Positions 62,779 through 64,000 of a stretch of DNA of 64,000 nt are shown here, in pieces (the stretch's first letter is position 1; each line of letters begins with the position of its first letter). The notes beneath the pieces were generated by a model that was given only the letters and a program-made list of their open reading frames with translations, was not told where the DNA came from and made no database searches. The stretch covers positions 62,001 to 126,000 of the forward strand of contig NZ_QOHH01000001.1 of assembly GCF_003319105.1 (NCBI RefSeq), given 5' to 3'. The DNA comes from Blastococcus sp. TF02-09. Lineage in GTDB: Bacteria; Actinomycetota; Actinomycetes; Mycobacteriales; Geodermatophilaceae. The position numbers were made by a program, and so were the translations under genes.

Positions 62779-62845
62779 CAGGGTTCGAAGTTCTTTGGCA
62801 AGAGGCTCCGCGACTCCTCGCGCACGGCCGTGCCGATCCCGTGAG

Positions 62846-62875
62846 GTGACGCAGGCCACTACGCGCCAGTACTGT
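62846..62875 (+). promoter_or_regulatory. Promoter of the TetR gene (same block as the binding-protein promoters)
   Basis: GTGACG (62846-62851), 18 bases, and TACTGT (62870-62875). The wider word GGTGACGCAGGCCACT (62845-62860) differs by one base from that before binding protein 3. The -10 ends 38 bases before GTG 62914. Confidence 0.55.
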
Positions 62876-62913
62876 TCCGGCGTTCCCGAGTGGTCGGGTC
62901 GAGGGGTGGGCCG

Positions 62914-63531
62914 GTGCAGGGGAGCGGGCAGTCGCAGGGCAGCGCCTGGCAATGGAGCCGGACCGCCGACACGCGCCAGACCCTGATCGCCGCCGCCGGC
63001 GAGGTGTTCGCCCAGCGGGGGTTCGCCGAGTGCAGCGTGGCCGACGTCGTCGAGCGCGCCGGGCTCGGGGTGGGCAGCCTCTACCACCACTACGGGGGCA
63101 AGTCCGAGCTGTTCCTGGCCGTGTGGGAGGACCACCAGGCCGCCTACGAGGAGCGGGCGGCCACCGCCGTCGCCGTCGCCCGCCGGGCCGGGACGACGTC
63201 GCCGGCCGAGCTGTTCCTCGTGGGGGCGCGGGCCTACCTGGAGACGACGTGGGAGCGCCGGGCGCTGGCCCGGCTGTTCCTCGACGGGGACGGCCCGCCC
63301 GGGTTTTTCCTCGTGCGCAGCCGCCGGCGCAACGACTGGGTGCGGCAGAACGCGGTGCTGCTCGCCGTCGGCACCGGGCCGGCCGACCGGCTGCTGGTCT
63401 CGATCCTCACCGCGGCCATGGGTGAGGCGGGGCGCCAGATCATCGGCTGCGAGACCGAGGAGCAGGCCGTCGCGGTCACCGAGAGCGCCCTGGTGATCAT
63501 CCGCCGGCTGGCGGACCTGACGGAGAGCTGA
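62914..63531 (+). CDS. TetR family transcriptional regulator
   Basis: A 205-residue regulator. The DNA-binding domain reads T-L-I-A-A-A-G-E-V-F-A-Q-R-G-F-A-E-C-S-V-A-D-V-V-E-R-A-G-L-G-V-G-S-L-Y-H-H-Y-G-G-K-S-E-L-F near residues 25-70. The C-terminal ligand domain is not specific. It is divergent from the MarR-synthetase operon, and may regulate it or the neighbouring exporter. GTG 62914 follows GAGGGG by 7 bases; an earlier GTG at 62890 lacks a site. The last 35 bases overlap the converging MFS gene. Confidence 0.9.
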   Translation: MQGSGQSQGSAWQWSRTADTRQTLIAAAGEVFAQRGFAECSVADVVERAGLGVGSLYHHYGGKSELFLAVWEDHQAAYEERAATAVAVARRAGTTSPAELFLVGARAYLETTWERRALARLFLDGDGPPGFFLVRSRRRNDWVRQNAVLLAVGTGPADRLLVSILTAAMGEAGRQIIGCETEEQAVAVTESALVIIRRLADLTES

Positions 63532-64000
63532 GGGCCGCCTCCGCCCGCCGGCTGGCGCGCAGCGCCGCCAGCGAGGTGAGCACGGTGGCCGCGTTGAGCG
63601 CGAGCATCGTGAACAGGGTCAGCCGGTAGCCGGTCAGGAGGTCGGCGAGCCCGTCGGCGGAGACGTCGGACAACGTGCCGGCGAACGCGTACTGCCGGAG
63701 CTCGGGGGCCAGCGGAGCGGTGAGCACGGACAGGACGACGGCGGTGCCGACGACAAACCCGCTCTGCTGCAGCATCAGCCGCATCGCGTTGGCGATGCCC
63801 AGCCGGTCGTTCGGCATGGCGCCCATGAGCGCCGTCGTGTTGGACGGCATGAACAGCCCGGACCCGGCGCCGGCCAGGACGAGGCCCGCGGCGATCGCGA
63901 CGTAGCCGGCATCGGTGATCACCGACCAGGCGAGCACCGCGAGGCCGGCGCCGGTGCAGAGGTTGCCCACCACGGCCAGCGCCCGGGGGGAGATGCGCCG
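63497..64000 (-). CDS. MFS transporter, C-terminal part (runs off the window)
   Basis: The visible 167 codons cover about four or five membrane helices of a DHA2-type drug exporter. Features are A-G-A-G-S-G-L-F-M-P-S-N-T-T-A-L-M, G-I-A-N-A-M-R-L-M-L-Q-Q-S-G-F-V-V-G-T-A and a final helix L-F-T-M-L-A-L-N-A-A-T-V-L. The frame is open at the right edge, so the N-terminal part lies outside. Its 3' end overlaps the TetR gene tail-to-tail, and TetR proteins often control such exporters. Confidence 0.85.
   Translation of the reverse strand, partial: RRISPRALAVVGNLCTGAGLAVLAWSVITDAGYVAIAAGLVLAGAGSGLFMPSNTTALMGAMPNDRLGIANAMRLMLQQSGFVVGTAVVLSVLTAPLAPELRQYAFAGTLSDVSADGLADLLTGYRLTLFTMLALNAATVLTSLAALRASRRAEAALSSPSGPPAGG

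Overview
The window is GC-rich DNA with very dense, mostly overlapping gene pairs, many GTG starts and strong GC hairpin terminators. The gene content (fabG-inhA-hemH in mycobacterial order, UsfX-type anti-sigma factor, Rpf-domain protein, Ku/LigD end joining, F420-type PPOX protein, coproporphyrin-type ferrochelatase with extra cysteines, PucR regulator) points to an actinobacterium. The general feel (stress and DNA-repair genes packed together, DUF5709, IcmF) fits Geodermatophilaceae (Blastococcus, Geodermatophilus, Modestobacter). That family assignment is inference; the phylum is secure. No rRNA, tRNA, insertion sequence, prophage or CRISPR array was seen, and no gene-free stretch exceeds about 265 bases.

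Layout. 0-7 kb: the edge of a MazF/ribbon-helix-helix toxin-antitoxin pair, a LysE exporter, a VOC protein, a DUF4232 lipoprotein, an SDR/MarR divergent pair with mirrored operators, a SnoaL-like protein, and an HSL-type esterase with a Baeyer-Villiger-type monooxygenase. 7-14 kb: the fused B12 enzyme IcmF overlapping a cytoplasmic BtuF-like metal receptor, an ECF sigma/anti-sigma pair, and a resuscitation-promoting-factor-like secreted protein. 14-20 kb: enoyl-CoA hydratase, DoxX, fabG-inhA-hemH, and argG with a likely ARG box. 20-23 kb: small membrane proteins including NfeD and an SPFH protein. 23.5-36 kb: a stress block with rsbW-sigF under a likely SigF promoter, a phosphatase/kinase/STAS fusion, topoisomerase IB, a stand-alone STAS antagonist, DUF5709, DUF1360, Ku, a split LigD, PurU and a clade 3-like catalase. 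36-43 kb: a PabB-PabC fusion, PAC2, an AI-2E family transporter, PPOX, a SatD-like protein with GGDEF-like motifs paired with a membrane protein, and a ferritin-like helical protein. 43-57 kb: acyl-CoA dehydrogenase and PucR regulator, then four tandem paralogous peptide/nickel-type binding lipoproteins, each with its own promoter and the first three each with its own terminator, followed by one DppBCDF transporter. 57-64 kb: dienelactone hydrolase, an operon of a MarR domain fused in frame to an acyl-CoA synthetase plus two acyl-CoA dehydrogenases, a divergent TetR regulator, and the 3' part of an MFS exporter gene.

The most unusual items are: the four-binding-protein array sharing one transporter, with five promoters in the window built on the same -35/-10 block; the MarR-acyl-CoA synthetase fusion with an internal ribosome site and an operator touching its start codon; the SatD-like protein that looks like a diverged palm-domain cyclase coupled to a membrane partner; and the signal-less metal receptor translationally coupled to the B12-dependent mutase. 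All functions are read from sequence motifs and recalled family patterns; no database search was run.
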